The notes: generated by a model from the sequence alone, not told the origin. Positions 26,440 through 35,148 are shown, numbered from the stretch's first letter. The stretch: 64,000 bases of DNA from Marivita sp003149565 (GCF_965216415.1 NZ_CBDCFU010000002.1), one strand, 5' to 3'. Translations and numbers: made by a program.

Positions 26440-27282
26440 TCAAATGTTGCCGCCCAGATCGTCCCAGATCTCCTGCACCCAAGTCTTGATCACCTGAGCT
26501 TCTTGCCAGCGGTTCGACATTTCGCGCCCGTCGGGGCCTGTCATCGCGTATTCGGGCGGGCCGAGTTCGCAGACAAAGATGCAGTCGCCGGACAGGTTGC
26601 GAGTGCGCCAATCGGCCATGCCTTCGCGCCACCAACCCTTGAAGAGGTCCACCCATTTCTGGTGCTGCGGAAAGTCCAGTTGCAGCTGGATTTGCTGGCG
26701 GCTGGCCACCCGGCCCTGAAAGCTGTCCGATCGTTTCAGCACACGGCTGATCAGGCCGAGGTCATGTTCTGACAGGGGAAACCAGAACTCCCGGTCCACA
26801 ACGTAATGCGAGAGGTCGGCGCAAATCCGCATTTCGGGGATGCGGTCCAGCAGTTGCAGCGTTGTATAAAGATCGTTGGTGATGCAGTTGCGGTGGGTTT
26901 CGAACTGGATCGGCATCCCGATGCGGTCGGACATCGCCATCCACGTTTCTATCACCGGCACCATGTCGTCGATCGCAAGCGGCATCACCTGCCCGATCAC
27001 ATCGACAAACGGCGCGCCGAAATCGGTGGCCATGTGCAGCGTGTCCTCAAGGCTTTCAATTGTCTTGGGGAAGGCCACGATCAACGGCGTCAGACCGTTG
27101 GCCTCCATATGCGGGCGCACCGCGTGGGCCACCGCAACATCCGACGCGCCAAGGTCGATGGCCATGCCGTCGAAACCGGCTTGCGCGACCATTTCGCAGA
27201 CCTGATCATAGGGCAAATTGACACCGGTCTGGTCATGGGGCTGCATCGCCCAGAGCGAGGTGTAGACCTGAAGCCGTCTCAC
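26440..27282 (-). CDS. Sugar phosphate isomerase/epimerase-like TIM-barrel protein
   Basis: 280 residues of the xylose-isomerase-like (AP endonuclease 2) superfamily. Candidate metal ligands are Glu and His in QFETHRNC, Asp and His in CADLSHYV, and Glu in VCELGPPEYAM. Translation starts at GTG 27282, overlapping the desaturase stop (GTGA), so it is coupled. The Trp-rich C-terminal region (KGWWREGMADW) is distinctive. Substrate unknown. Confidence 0.72.
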   Translation of the reverse strand: MRRLQVYTSLWAMQPHDQTGVNLPYDQVCEMVAQAGFDGMAIDLGASDVAVAHAVRPHMEANGLTPLIVAFPKTIESLEDTLHMATDFGAPFVDVIGQVMPLAIDDMVPVIETWMAMSDRIGMPIQFETHRNCITNDLYTTLQLLDRIPEMRICADLSHYVVDREFWFPLSEHDLGLISRVLKRSDSFQGRVASRQQIQLQLDFPQHQKWVDLFKGWWREGMADWRTRNLSGDCIFVCELGPPEYAMTGPDGREMSNRWQEAQVIKTWVQEIWDDLGGNI

Positions 27283-28262
27283 TCTGCAGGCACCCGACGG
27301 GTGCGGCCGCCCGACACCGGCACGATCCAGACCTCGTTCATCGGGTACTGGCTTTCATCCTTGGCCATCAGCTTCTTGATCACTTCGATCTGGAACTCGA
27401 TCCAGCCCATGCGATGCACCTCGCCCGCCTTGTCCTCTATCTTGTCGTTCAATTCGCGCAGCTTCCAGAACGGTACGGCGGGAAAGGTGTGATGCGCGGT
27501 GTGGTAGGGCATTTGCCAGCAGAGCCAGCGGAAGACCGCATTGGTTCGGGTGGAGCGGGTGTTTTCGAGAATGTCACTCTCGTGGCTCAGGCCCAGATGT
27601 TCGATGGTGTTCTGCAACTGGTGCACCGGTTTGGTCAGGACCATGGGCAAAATCCAGAAGGTCAGCGCGGCCCAGCTTCCCGTCATCAGGGATACCAGCG
27701 CAATCGCCGCATAGAGCCCCAGATGAATGCGGCTTTCTCGGATGACCTTGGCCTCTTCCTCCGGGCGGATGAACGGCTCCACAATTACTCCGCGCGCGCG
27801 GCGCACCACGCCAAACACCCGGTTGCGCCAATAGGTGATGCCCGACAGCCAAAGCAGGTAGGTGGTCAGCGTATAGGGCTCGCGGACCAGTTCGCCGTCG
27901 CGTTCCCAATCCTGCGTGTACTGGTGATGGGCGAAATGCATGATCTGGTCGAAATCGCGCGGGAAGATCTGGATGAACCCGATGATCCGGCCAAACACTT
28001 CGTTCAGCACCCGCGTCTTGAACACGGTAGCGTGGCTGAGTTCGTGCTGTGCTGCGTATAGGAAGTTGAGCAGAACGCCGAGCGCAAACCCCGTGACCCA
28101 GACCCACCCAGTGCCCATCGCCTGCGCATGCAGAAAGCCGACGATCAGGATCGCACCCACATGGCTCGCCATCTGAAGCGCGCCCATGACATCCGAGCGT
28201 TCTGTCAGGCTGCGCAGCTCGGTCGGTGTTAGCAGTTTGCGGCGCGAAAAGCTGGCGTCCAT
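27279..28262 (-). CDS. Membrane fatty acid desaturase-type di-iron enzyme
   Basis: 327 residues with four to five hydrophobic segments and the three His boxes of the desaturase/hydroxylase superfamily: HELSH, HFAHHQYTQD and YHTAHHTF. A fourth, NTIEHLGLSHE, supplies a further His. The ATG at 28262 follows AGGAGGGAGTG. It is the first gene of the operon with the isomerase-like and BKACE genes. That company suggests a catabolic oxygenase on a small or lipid-derived substrate rather than housekeeping membrane desaturation; this is inference. Confidence 0.82.
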   Translation of the reverse strand: MDASFSRRKLLTPTELRSLTERSDVMGALQMASHVGAILIVGFLHAQAMGTGWVWVTGFALGVLLNFLYAAQHELSHATVFKTRVLNEVFGRIIGFIQIFPRDFDQIMHFAHHQYTQDWERDGELVREPYTLTTYLLWLSGITYWRNRVFGVVRRARGVIVEPFIRPEEEAKVIRESRIHLGLYAAIALVSLMTGSWAALTFWILPMVLTKPVHQLQNTIEHLGLSHESDILENTRSTRTNAVFRWLCWQMPYHTAHHTFPAVPFWKLRELNDKIEDKAGEVHRMGWIEFQIEVIKKLMAKDESQYPMNEVWIVPVSGGRTRRVPAE

Positions 28263-28466
28263 CACTCCCTCCTGATCTGTTTTGGTCAGACTGGCCGGTA
28301 TTGCGGAAAAAGAAAAGTCTTGCGGTGACGATGCAGGATGGCCCACACCCAGCTGCCGGGTTTGCGGGCATCCGCGCAAAACGCTGCGCCTTGCAACGCT
28401 CCATTGTGTGACGGCCGACTTGGCCTCACAATACGGGCAAAACGCATCATAGAGGTGAGCAGACCG

Positions 28467-29597
28467 ATGCAGATCAATCGACGCCTTTTCGGGCTGGGGC
28501 TTTTGGGCCTTGGCCTTTCTGCCTGTTCGCGGGCTGTGCCCGGCAGCGTGAGCATCAGCACACCTGGCGGCTTGCCGGCTGATTTACGGCCCGTGCCCAA
28601 CGCGGCCTATGACGCGTGGGTGATGGCGTTCCGGGGCAGGGCAGAGGCACAGGGGATTTCGCAATCCGTCTTGACTGCGGCCTTTCGTGATACGGGCTAC
28701 CTGCCCGGTGTGGTGACGCGCGACCGCAACCAGACCGAGTTCAGTCGAACGCTTGAGGACTATTTGTCCATCGCGGCTTCGGATGAGCGTGTGCAAAAGG
28801 GCCGCGCCGCCTTTGACCGACATCGTGACATTCTGAACGCTCTGGAAAGTCGCTACGGCGTCGATGGCAAGATCATCTGCGCAATCTGGGGGCTGGAAAG
28901 CTTTTACGGCGAACGGCGTGGTCAGGTGCCGGTGATCTCGGCCACCTCGACATTGGCTTTCGACGGACGGCGCGGACGGTTCTTTGAGCAACAACTCATC
29001 GCGGCGCTGAAGATCATCCAGAACGGTGACATTCCCGCGTCCCGAATGACCGGAAGCTGGGCCGGTGCGATGGGGCATACTCAGTTCATTCCCACGTCGT
29101 ATCTGCAATTTGCGGTGGACTATACGGGCGATGGCCGCCGCGACATCTGGTCGGACGATCCAAGCGACGCTTTGGCCTCTGCCGCCGCCTATCTGCAGCG
29201 CAACGGCTGGCGGCGCGGTGTCTCTTGGGGGAGTGAATCGCCCAATGGTTCGCTCCAGCCACAACCGGGCGGGCCACGATTCGCGACAACCGCAAATTTC
29301 CGCGTGATCAAGCGGTACAACAACTCCGATGCCTATGCGATCGGGGTCGGCCACCTTGCGGATCGGATCGGTGGAGCAGGCCCGCTGCGCACGCCGTTCC
29401 CACCCGATGCCTACGGGCTGACCAAGGCGGACCGGATCGCGCTGCAACAGCGCCTGACCGCGCGGGGCTTTGACACGCAGGGCGCCGATGGCGTGATTGG
29501 GTCAAACACTGAAACCGCGATTCGCGCGTATCAGGCAAGCCGGGGACTGCCCGTCACCGGCACACCGTCGCAAGCGCTTTTGCGAAGCCTCCGCTAG
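28467..29597 (+). CDS. Lytic murein transglycosylase lipoprotein (MltB type, GH103)
   Basis: 376 residues. The signal ends in the lipobox LSAC. The catalytic domain has ICAIWGLESFYGERRG, whose Glu is the expected catalytic residue of GH103, and GAMGHTQFIPTSYLQFAVD. A PG_binding_1 domain occupies the last ~60 residues (LQQRLTARGFDTQGADGVIG). It cleaves glycan strands to 1,6-anhydro ends at the outer membrane. ATG 28467 follows AGAGGTGAG. It is divergent from the desaturase operon. Confidence 0.92.
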   Translation: MQINRRLFGLGLLGLGLSACSRAVPGSVSISTPGGLPADLRPVPNAAYDAWVMAFRGRAEAQGISQSVLTAAFRDTGYLPGVVTRDRNQTEFSRTLEDYLSIAASDERVQKGRAAFDRHRDILNALESRYGVDGKIICAIWGLESFYGERRGQVPVISATSTLAFDGRRGRFFEQQLIAALKIIQNGDIPASRMTGSWAGAMGHTQFIPTSYLQFAVDYTGDGRRDIWSDDPSDALASAAAYLQRNGWRRGVSWGSESPNGSLQPQPGGPRFATTANFRVIKRYNNSDAYAIGVGHLADRIGGAGPLRTPFPPDAYGLTKADRIALQQRLTARGFDTQGADGVIGSNTETAIRAYQASRGLPVTGTPSQALLRSLR

Positions 29598-29601
29598 CCC
29601 A

Positions 29602-30051
29602 GTGTTTCGCGTTCTCAGATGGCTGCGCAACACGGTTGTCCTGATGTGGCTTTGCGGTGCACTGGCGGTCAGCGCCGTGGCGTTGGGGGTGCAGGCGCTG
29701 ACGCTGTCCGCGCAGGTGGCCACGGTCACAGCCAGCGCCTCCGCGGCCGCTTTGGCGCACCGCAAGGACCTGGCCAAAGCGGTGTCGAAGGCCAAGGCAA
29801 AGGCGCGTCTGCGACGAATGCTCGTCGCCATTCCCGTGGTCGGAGCAGGCGCAGCCGTTGCGTTTGAGGCGCAGGATTTTCGCGACTGGCAGGCAGAAAA
29901 CCCCGAAGGCACGTTTGCCGACTATTCCTGCGAGGTGGCCGGGTTGAGCGCAGAGGTTGTGGATGAGGTCTTGCAAGACCTTCCCGACGGCGTTCGCCCA
30001 TCTCGTGACATGGTGCTGAACCAACTGCCCGAATGTATGCCACCGGCGTGA
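29602..30051 (+). CDS. Small membrane protein, function unknown
   Basis: About 149 residues if translation begins at the GTG at 29602, four bases after the transglycosylase stop; no clear ribosome site is seen, so the start is uncertain. A membrane segment lies at ~11-36 (VVLMWLCGALAVSAVALG), then an Ala/Lys-rich helix with KAVSKAKAKARLRR, a second hydrophobic stretch (MLVAIPVVGAGAAVAF) and a soluble tail with two Cys. I do not recognise a family. Confidence 0.55.
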   Translation: MFRVLRWLRNTVVLMWLCGALAVSAVALGVQALTLSAQVATVTASASAAALAHRKDLAKAVSKAKAKARLRRMLVAIPVVGAGAAVAFEAQDFRDWQAENPEGTFADYSCEVAGLSAEVVDEVLQDLPDGVRPSRDMVLNQLPECMPPA

Positions 30052-30223
30052 CGGCATGGTTTTAATTTTGCCCATTTTTTGATCTGAATTTTTGCTTTTG
30101 CCCAATTTTTGGACCTTCCCTTTTGGGGAAGCGTGTTTTTAGCGGGTCTACGCGCGTGTTTCGAAGCGTCTCAGCGAAATGCGTTGGAACTCCGTCACAG
30201 GGGATTGCTAGCGTTCCGCCAAC
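30052..30223 (+). promoter_or_regulatory. AT-rich region upstream of the urease operon
   Basis: An AT-rich stretch with a near-direct repeat: TTTTGCCCATTTTTTG (from about 30066) and TTTTGCCCAATTTTTGG (from about 30096). It is placed to be the urease promoter region and the repeats could be regulator sites, but I cannot name the factor. Confidence 0.35.
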
Positions 30224-31048
30224 ATGACTCACCTGACCGCCTTTTCCACCTTGCCGCCTCGATCTCATGGCAAGCTTAACATCGCCGCCAAAGCGCGGGG
30301 TGCGGGTCTTTCGGCGCTGGCCGATCTGCACCAGACCGGGTCTGCCAAGATCCTGATGACCCCGGCCCGCGATGCGGTCGAAGGCGTGATCCTGAACACG
30401 TCTGGGGGTCTGACCGGCGGGGACACCCTGTCCATCGCCGCTACCGCGCAAGCGGGTGCACGCCTGCGCCTGACGACGCAAGCCGCCGAACGGGTCTACC
30501 GCACCGCCGACGACACCACTGCGCGGGTGCGCAACATCGTGACGGTTGAGGCGGGTGGCCGGGTCGACTGGCTGCCGCAGGAAACCATCTTGTTCCAGAA
30601 CGGGGCTTTGCGCCGCTCGCTCAACATCAAGATGGCCGCTGACGCCCGAGCGCTTGTGGTAGAACCGGTGATCTTTGGCCGTCTCGCGATGGGCGAAGTG
30701 GTCACGCAGGCACGCTTTGCCGACAGCCTGACGCTGGAGCGTGACGGCGAGATGGTCTTCCGTGATGCCAGCACCCTGAATGGCGACATCACGGCGATCC
30801 TCGACAAGCCCGCCTTGGGCGGCGGTTCCCGCGCAATGGCTCTGGTCGTCTTTGCCGCGCCCGAGGCTGAAGTGCACCTCGATCCCATCCGCGCCACGCT
30901 GCCGCCCAATGCTGGCGTGTCAATGGTGCGGGACGGTGTGCTGGTGCTTCGTGCGCTGGCTGAAGACGGCTACGCCCTGCGACGCAGCCTCATTCCTGTT
31001 CTTGATCGGCTGAGCGGCGACGCCCTGCCGCGCTCCTGGAGACTATAA
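30224..31048 (+). CDS. ureD: Urease accessory protein UreD
   Basis: 274 residues. UreD scaffolds the UreDFG complex on apourease for nickel insertion. Family features are LNTSGGLTGGDTL, TTQAAERVY and the mid-region WLPQETILFQNG. The ATG at 30224 is the first in frame. It starts the urease operon and ends three bases before ureA. Confidence 0.93.
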   Translation: MTHLTAFSTLPPRSHGKLNIAAKARGAGLSALADLHQTGSAKILMTPARDAVEGVILNTSGGLTGGDTLSIAATAQAGARLRLTTQAAERVYRTADDTTARVRNIVTVEAGGRVDWLPQETILFQNGALRRSLNIKMAADARALVVEPVIFGRLAMGEVVTQARFADSLTLERDGEMVFRDASTLNGDITAILDKPALGGGSRAMALVVFAAPEAEVHLDPIRATLPPNAGVSMVRDGVLVLRALAEDGYALRRSLIPVLDRLSGDALPRSWRL

Positions 31049-31051
31049 GAC

Positions 31052-31354
31052 ATGAACCTGACCCCTCGCGAAAAAGACAAGCTGCTGGTTGCGATGGCCG
31101 CCATGGTCGCGCGCAAACGCCTCGAACGGGGTGTAAAGCTCAACCATCCCGAAGCGATTGCGCTGATCACCGACACGGTGGTCGAAGGCGCGCGTGACGG
31201 GCGCAGCGTGGCCGATATGATGCAGGCGGGCGCGCAGGTGATCACCCGCGATCAATGCATGGAAGGCGTGCCCGAGATGATCCACGAGGTGCAGGTCGAA
31301 GCGACGTTCCCGGACGGCACCAAACTGGTGACCGTGCACAATCCGATCCGGTGA
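31052..31354 (+). CDS. ureA: Urease subunit gamma UreA
   Basis: 100 residues, full length. LTPREKDKLLVAMAAMVA at the N-terminus, LNHPEAIALITDTVVEGARDG and FPDGTKLVTVHNPI at the C-terminus are typical. Together with UreB and UreC it forms the urease trimer that hydrolyses urea to ammonia and carbamate. A copy of the GCATATTT...GAAGAAGC repeat begins right after its stop. Confidence 0.96.
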   Translation: MNLTPREKDKLLVAMAAMVARKRLERGVKLNHPEAIALITDTVVEGARDGRSVADMMQAGAQVITRDQCMEGVPEMIHEVQVEATFPDGTKLVTVHNPIR

Positions 31355-31358
31355 ATAT

Positions 31359-31382
31359 GCATATTTTTGAAAAGAAGAAGCG
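31359..31382 (+). repeat. GCATATTT-NN-GAAAAGAAGAAGC repeat, copy 1
   Basis: GCATATTT followed by TT and GAAAAGAAGAAGC(G), between ureA and the small His-rich gene, in the operon's orientation. Three further copies lie at 55062-55085, 55253-55276 and 62662-62685. Confidence 0.85.
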
Positions 31383-31395
31383 AAAGGGTCTTGAG

Positions 31396-31575
31396 ATGAA
31401 AAACGGTCTGGCGTTGGCGGCGGCGTCTCTGGTTTTGGCAACCTCCGCGATGGCGCATCCCGGCGCTCACGTGCACCCGCATGAGGGCGCGCATTGGCTG
31501 GCCTTGGTCAGCGCGCTTGGGATGATCGCCGTCGCAGGCGGTCTGGCCCTCGGCAAAATCCGGAAGCGCACATGA
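31396..31575 (+). CDS. Small His-rich membrane protein within the urease operon
   Basis: 59 residues. A signal-type N-terminus (MKNGLALAAASLVLATSAMA) is followed by HPGAHVHPHEGAHW, five His in fourteen residues, then one membrane segment (LALVSALGMIAVAGGLALG) and a basic tail KIRKRT. Its stop overlaps the ureB start (ATGA), so it is translated with the urease subunits. A role in periplasmic nickel capture or delivery is plausible but is inference. The ATG follows the A/G-rich sequence of the repeat copy just upstream. Confidence 0.75.
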   Translation: MKNGLALAAASLVLATSAMAHPGAHVHPHEGAHWLALVSALGMIAVAGGLALGKIRKRT

Positions 31576-31877
31576 TCCCCGGAGAGCTGTTTCCCGCAGA
31601 AGGGTCGCTGACCCTGAACCCCGACCGCCCCGCGATCACGCTGATGGTGGCCAATACCGGCGACCGCCCGGTGCAGGTGGGCAGCCACTACCATTTTGCC
31701 GAAACCAATCCTGCGCTTGATTTTGATCGCGATGCCGCGCGTGGACACAGGCTGGACATTGCACCCGGCACCGCTGTGCGGTTTGAACCGGGCCAGAGGC
31801 GCGAGGTGCAGTTGATCCCGCTCTCCGGCGCACGCCGGGTGATTGGATTTAACCAACAGGTCATGGGAGACCTCTGA
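31572..31877 (+). CDS. ureB: Urease subunit beta UreB
   Basis: 101 residues, full length. It begins MIPGELFPAEG, and has VGSHYHFAETNPALDFDR and the C-terminal GARRVIGFNQQVMGDL, all diagnostic. It overlaps the upstream small gene by four bases and the next gene by one. Confidence 0.96.
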   Translation: MIPGELFPAEGSLTLNPDRPAITLMVANTGDRPVQVGSHYHFAETNPALDFDRDAARGHRLDIAPGTAVRFEPGQRREVQLIPLSGARRVIGFNQQVMGDL

Positions 31878-32191
31878 TGGGACGGCTGTTCACCCCGATG
31901 GATTATTGGGCCAACGCCATGCAGATGGGTTGGGTCGTCGCCGAGGCGCAGGGTGTGATCGCCATGCGCATGATGGGGGCGATGGGGCTGTGGTCGGTGC
32001 CCAAGACGGAAAACAGCCGGATGCTGAACGAAAAAATCTTTGCCTTTCTCAAGGGCGGAACAGATGCGTCGCTGGCCATTCTGGCGGGGAAAAGCCCCGA
32101 TGTTGTGGCGGGCCTGGCGATCAAGCCGATCCGGCGGACCACCCGCGCCAATCACCGGCGCTTGACGAAACGTGGATTGAAGAGGGCCTGA
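31877..32191 (+). CDS. Small protein between ureB and ureC, function unknown
   Basis: 104 residues, start overlapping the ureB stop (TGATG). It is Met- and Ala-rich at the front (MDYWANAMQMGWVVAEAQGVIAMRMMGAMG as overlapping helices), followed by a basic C-terminus (RRTTRANHRRLTKRG). Similar proteins in Rhodobacteraceae urease loci are sometimes labelled antifreeze protein, a name I would not rely on. An accessory or phasin-like helical role is possible. Confidence 0.7.
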   Translation: MGRLFTPMDYWANAMQMGWVVAEAQGVIAMRMMGAMGLWSVPKTENSRMLNEKIFAFLKGGTDASLAILAGKSPDVVAGLAIKPIRRTTRANHRRLTKRGLKRA

Positions 32192-32192
32192 C

Positions 32193-33953
32193 ATGCCAGC
32201 ACAGATCAAACGCGCCGATTACGCCGCCATGTTCGGCCCCACCGTGGGCGACAAGCTGCGGCTGGCTGATACCGACCTGATCATCGAGGTTGAGCGCGAC
32301 CTGACCGCCGAAGCGGTTGGCGCGGCAACAGCCGGGGGCAGCGGGGCGAATGCGCTGGTTTATGGCGAAGAGGTCAAGTTCGGTGGCGGCAAGGTGATCC
32401 GCGACGGGATGGGCCAGTCGCAGGCAACCCGCGCCGAAGGGGCTGTGGATACGGTCATCACCAACGCGCTGATCGTGGACTATACCGGCATCTACAAGGC
32501 CGATGTGGGCCTGCGCGACGGGCGCATCTACAAGATCGGCAAGGCGGGCAATCCGGATACCCAACCGGGCGTGGACATCATCGTCGGACCGGGCACCGAG
32601 GCCATCGCTGGTGAGGGCCGCATCCTGACCGCTGGCGGGTTCGACAGCCACATCCACTACATCTGCCCGCAGCAGATCGAGGACGCGTTGCACTCGGGTC
32701 TGACCACCATGCTTGGCGGCGGCACTGGCCCCGCGCATGGCACGCTGGCCACCACCTGTACGCCCGGCCCTTGGCATATCGGACGGATGATGCAGGCCGC
32801 CGATGCCTTTCCGATGAACCTCGCCTTTGCGGGCAAGGGCAATGCCTCTCTGCCTGCCGCTCTGGAAGAGCAGGTCAAGGCGGGTGCTTGTGCTTTGAAA
32901 CTGCACGAGGATTGGGGCACCACGCCGGGTGCCATCGACTGCTGTCTGAGCGTGGCGGACGCGATGGACGTGCAGGTGATGATCCACACCGACACGCTCA
33001 ACGAGAGCGGCTTTGTCGAGCACACCGTCAAGGCCATGAAGGGCCGCACGATCCACGCCTTCCACACCGAAGGGGCGGGCGGCGGGCATGCGCCGGACAT
33101 CATCAAGATCTGCGGCGAAGAGCATGTGCTCCCTTCCTCCACCAACCCGACGCGCCCCTTCACAGTGAACACGCTGGAAGAGCATCTCGACATGCTCATG
33201 GTCTGTCACCACCTCGACAAATCCATCCCCGAGGACATCGCCTTCGCTGAATCCCGTATCCGGCGCGAGACCATCGCGGCCGAGGATATCCTGCACGACA
33301 TGGGCGCGTTTTCGATCATCGCGTCTGACAGTCAGGCGATGGGCCGTGTGGGCGAGGTGATCATCCGCACATGGCAGACCGCCGACAAGATGAAGAAACA
33401 GCGCGGCGCGTTGCCCGAAGAGTCCGGCGACAACGACAACATGCGCGTGCGCCGCTACGTGGCGAAATACACGATCAACCCGGCCATCGCGCATGGCATC
33501 AGCCGCGAGATCGGCAGCATCGAGGAAGGCAAACGCGCCGATCTGGTGCTTTGGCATCCGGCGTTCTTTGGCGTGAAGCCCGAGATGGTATTGATCGGCG
33601 GTACGATTGCCTGTGCGCAGATGGGCGACCCCAACGCATCGATCCCGACGCCGCAGCCGGTCTACACGCGGCCCATGTGGGGCGCGTATGGGCGCAGTGT
33701 GGAAAACTCTGCCGTGATCTTTGTGTCTGAGGCGGCACAGGCTGACGGGATCGGGGAAAAACTCGGTATCGCCAAAAAGACGCTTGCGGTGCAGAACACC
33801 CGCGGGATCGGCAAGTCGGACCTTAAGCTGAACACTGCCACACCCAAGGTAGAGGTAAACCCCGAAACTTATGAGGTGCGCGCGGATGGGGAATTGCTGG
33901 TCTGCGAACCGGCAGAGGTGGTGCCGATGGCGCAGCGGTATTTTCTGTTTTGA
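32193..33953 (+). CDS. ureC: Urease subunit alpha UreC
   Basis: 586 residues, about 17 longer than typical UreC. The extra residues lie near 39-57, Ala/Gly-rich (AEAVGAATAGGSGANALV), where most UreCs go straight from DLT to TYGEEVKFGGG. All active-site residues are present: nickel ligands His153, His155, carbamylated Lys236, His265, His291 and Asp379, and the flap Cys338-His339 (MVCHHLD). So the enzyme should be active. The start is the ATG at 32193, one base after the previous stop. Confidence 0.96.
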   Translation: MPAQIKRADYAAMFGPTVGDKLRLADTDLIIEVERDLTAEAVGAATAGGSGANALVYGEEVKFGGGKVIRDGMGQSQATRAEGAVDTVITNALIVDYTGIYKADVGLRDGRIYKIGKAGNPDTQPGVDIIVGPGTEAIAGEGRILTAGGFDSHIHYICPQQIEDALHSGLTTMLGGGTGPAHGTLATTCTPGPWHIGRMMQAADAFPMNLAFAGKGNASLPAALEEQVKAGACALKLHEDWGTTPGAIDCCLSVADAMDVQVMIHTDTLNESGFVEHTVKAMKGRTIHAFHTEGAGGGHAPDIIKICGEEHVLPSSTNPTRPFTVNTLEEHLDMLMVCHHLDKSIPEDIAFAESRIRRETIAAEDILHDMGAFSIIASDSQAMGRVGEVIIRTWQTADKMKKQRGALPEESGDNDNMRVRRYVAKYTINPAIAHGISREIGSIEEGKRADLVLWHPAFFGVKPEMVLIGGTIACAQMGDPNASIPTPQPVYTRPMWGAYGRSVENSAVIFVSEAAQADGIGEKLGIAKKTLAVQNTRGIGKSDLKLNTATPKVEVNPETYEVRADGELLVCEPAEVVPMAQRYFLF

Positions 33954-33974
33954 AAGCCTCAGAGGTAGTGCGAA

Positions 33975-34035
33975 GGCAGCGCCCGAACCGGGGCGGAAGC
34001 GAAGCGCCCGCCCATGGGGCGGGTCGGGCGCTGCC
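33975..34035. repeat. Nested palindromic intergenic repeat between ureC and ureE
   Basis: A perfect 12-bp outer arm pair GGCAGCGCCCGA (33975-33986) / TCGGGCGCTGCC (34024-34035) encloses an inner hairpin CCCGCCC (34007-34013) / GGGCGGG (34017-34023). It resembles REP-like palindromes scattered in Rhodobacteraceae genomes and could act as a stabiliser or attenuator between ureC and ureE. Confidence 0.75.
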
Positions 34036-34085
34036 CGGCTTCGCCGCGCTGGGTGCTCAATAAGGATACGTCAGGACCAACCAAC

Positions 34086-34526
34086 ATGCTCACAGCCTCC
34101 ACCTATCACCCCCATACCCACGGCACGCCCGCTGACCGTATCTCGCTCAGCTACGAAGCGCGGTTTCTGCGGCGGCGTGTGCTGACCACCGATGGTGGTC
34201 TCGAATTCCTGCTGGACCTCGAACAGACCACCTCGCTCGACCATGGCGGTGCGATCAAGCTTGAGGATGGGCGCGAGATCGAAGTGGTCGCGGCCCCCGA
34301 ACCGCTTCTGGAAATCACCGGCGACAACCTCGTGCGGCTCGCATGGCATATCGGCAACCGTCACACACCGTGTCAGGTCGAAGCCAAGCGCCTACTGATC
34401 CAGCCCGATCACGTCATCCGCGACATGCTGGGCAAGCTTGGTGCGACGGTGACGGAACGCGTCGAACCTTTCACCCCGGAGGGAGGAGCCTACGGCCATG
34501 GACGGACCCATTCGCACGCCCACTGA
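34086..34526 (+). CDS. ureE: Urease accessory protein UreE (nickel metallochaperone)
   Basis: 146 residues. The C-terminus YGHGRTHSHAH and the N-terminal HPHTHGT are His-rich nickel-binding stretches. The core has LAWHIGNRHTPCQVE, with the conserved GNRH metal site. The ATG at 34086 avoids reading into the upstream palindrome. The coding sequence overlaps ureF by 29 bases. Confidence 0.92.
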   Translation: MLTASTYHPHTHGTPADRISLSYEARFLRRRVLTTDGGLEFLLDLEQTTSLDHGGAIKLEDGREIEVVAAPEPLLEITGDNLVRLAWHIGNRHTPCQVEAKRLLIQPDHVIRDMLGKLGATVTERVEPFTPEGGAYGHGRTHSHAH

Positions 34527-35148
34527 CCCGATACTGACGCTGGCACAATGGCTTTCGCCCGGTTTTCCGATCGGAGCCTTCGCCTATTCCAGCGGTTTGG
34601 AACAGGCGATTGCCGACAAACTGGTGACACCCACCAATGTGGAGGACTGGCTGTCGGATATGCTGCGCGACGGTAACGGTGTGAGCGACGCCATCCTGAT
34701 CCGGGCTGCCGCCAGCGGCGCGGACCCATGGGACGTGAACCAGACCGCGCGGGCCTTCTGTCCCAGCCGGGAACGACTTTTGGAGATCGACGCACAGGGC
34801 GCTGCCTTTTGTGACCAGCTCCGTTCCAATTGGGGCATAGACGTTACAAACCTCACCTACCCGGTGGCTCTGGGTGTCGGCATCAGGCAGCTTGATCTCC
34901 CCCTCACCATGGCAGTGCAGATGTACCTGCACGCCTGGGTCGCCGCCGTGGTCGCCGCCTGCCAACGCTTGATGGCGCTGGGTCAGACGGAGGCACAAAG
35001 GATCGTCGCCGCGCTGTCGCCGCTCTGTTCGGAAATCGCAGTGCAGACCGAGGCCCAGACGCTCGACTATCTTACCAGCCAAAGCTTTGCTGCCGATATC
35101 GCAGCGATGCGTCACGAAACCCTCAGCCCAAGGATTTTCCGCACATGA
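34498..35148 (+). CDS. ureF: Urease accessory protein UreF
   Basis: 216 residues, all-helical. LAQWLSPGFPIGAFAYSSGLE at the N-terminus is the UreF signature. It works with UreD and UreG as a GTPase regulator in nickel insertion. A strong GGAGGGAGGAG precedes the ATG at 34498, inside the ureE end. Confidence 0.93.
   Translation: MDGPIRTPTDPILTLAQWLSPGFPIGAFAYSSGLEQAIADKLVTPTNVEDWLSDMLRDGNGVSDAILIRAAASGADPWDVNQTARAFCPSRERLLEIDAQGAAFCDQLRSNWGIDVTNLTYPVALGVGIRQLDLPLTMAVQMYLHAWVAAVVAACQRLMALGQTEAQRIVAALSPLCSEIAVQTEAQTLDYLTSQSFAADIAAMRHETLSPRIFRT

Noticed and set aside
30062..30877. 271-codon minus-strand frame over ureD
   Set aside because: Antisense shadow of ureD, Gly/Arg/His-rich with no domain.
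32121..33557. 478-codon minus-strand frame over ureC
   Set aside because: Antisense of a complete UreC with intact active site.
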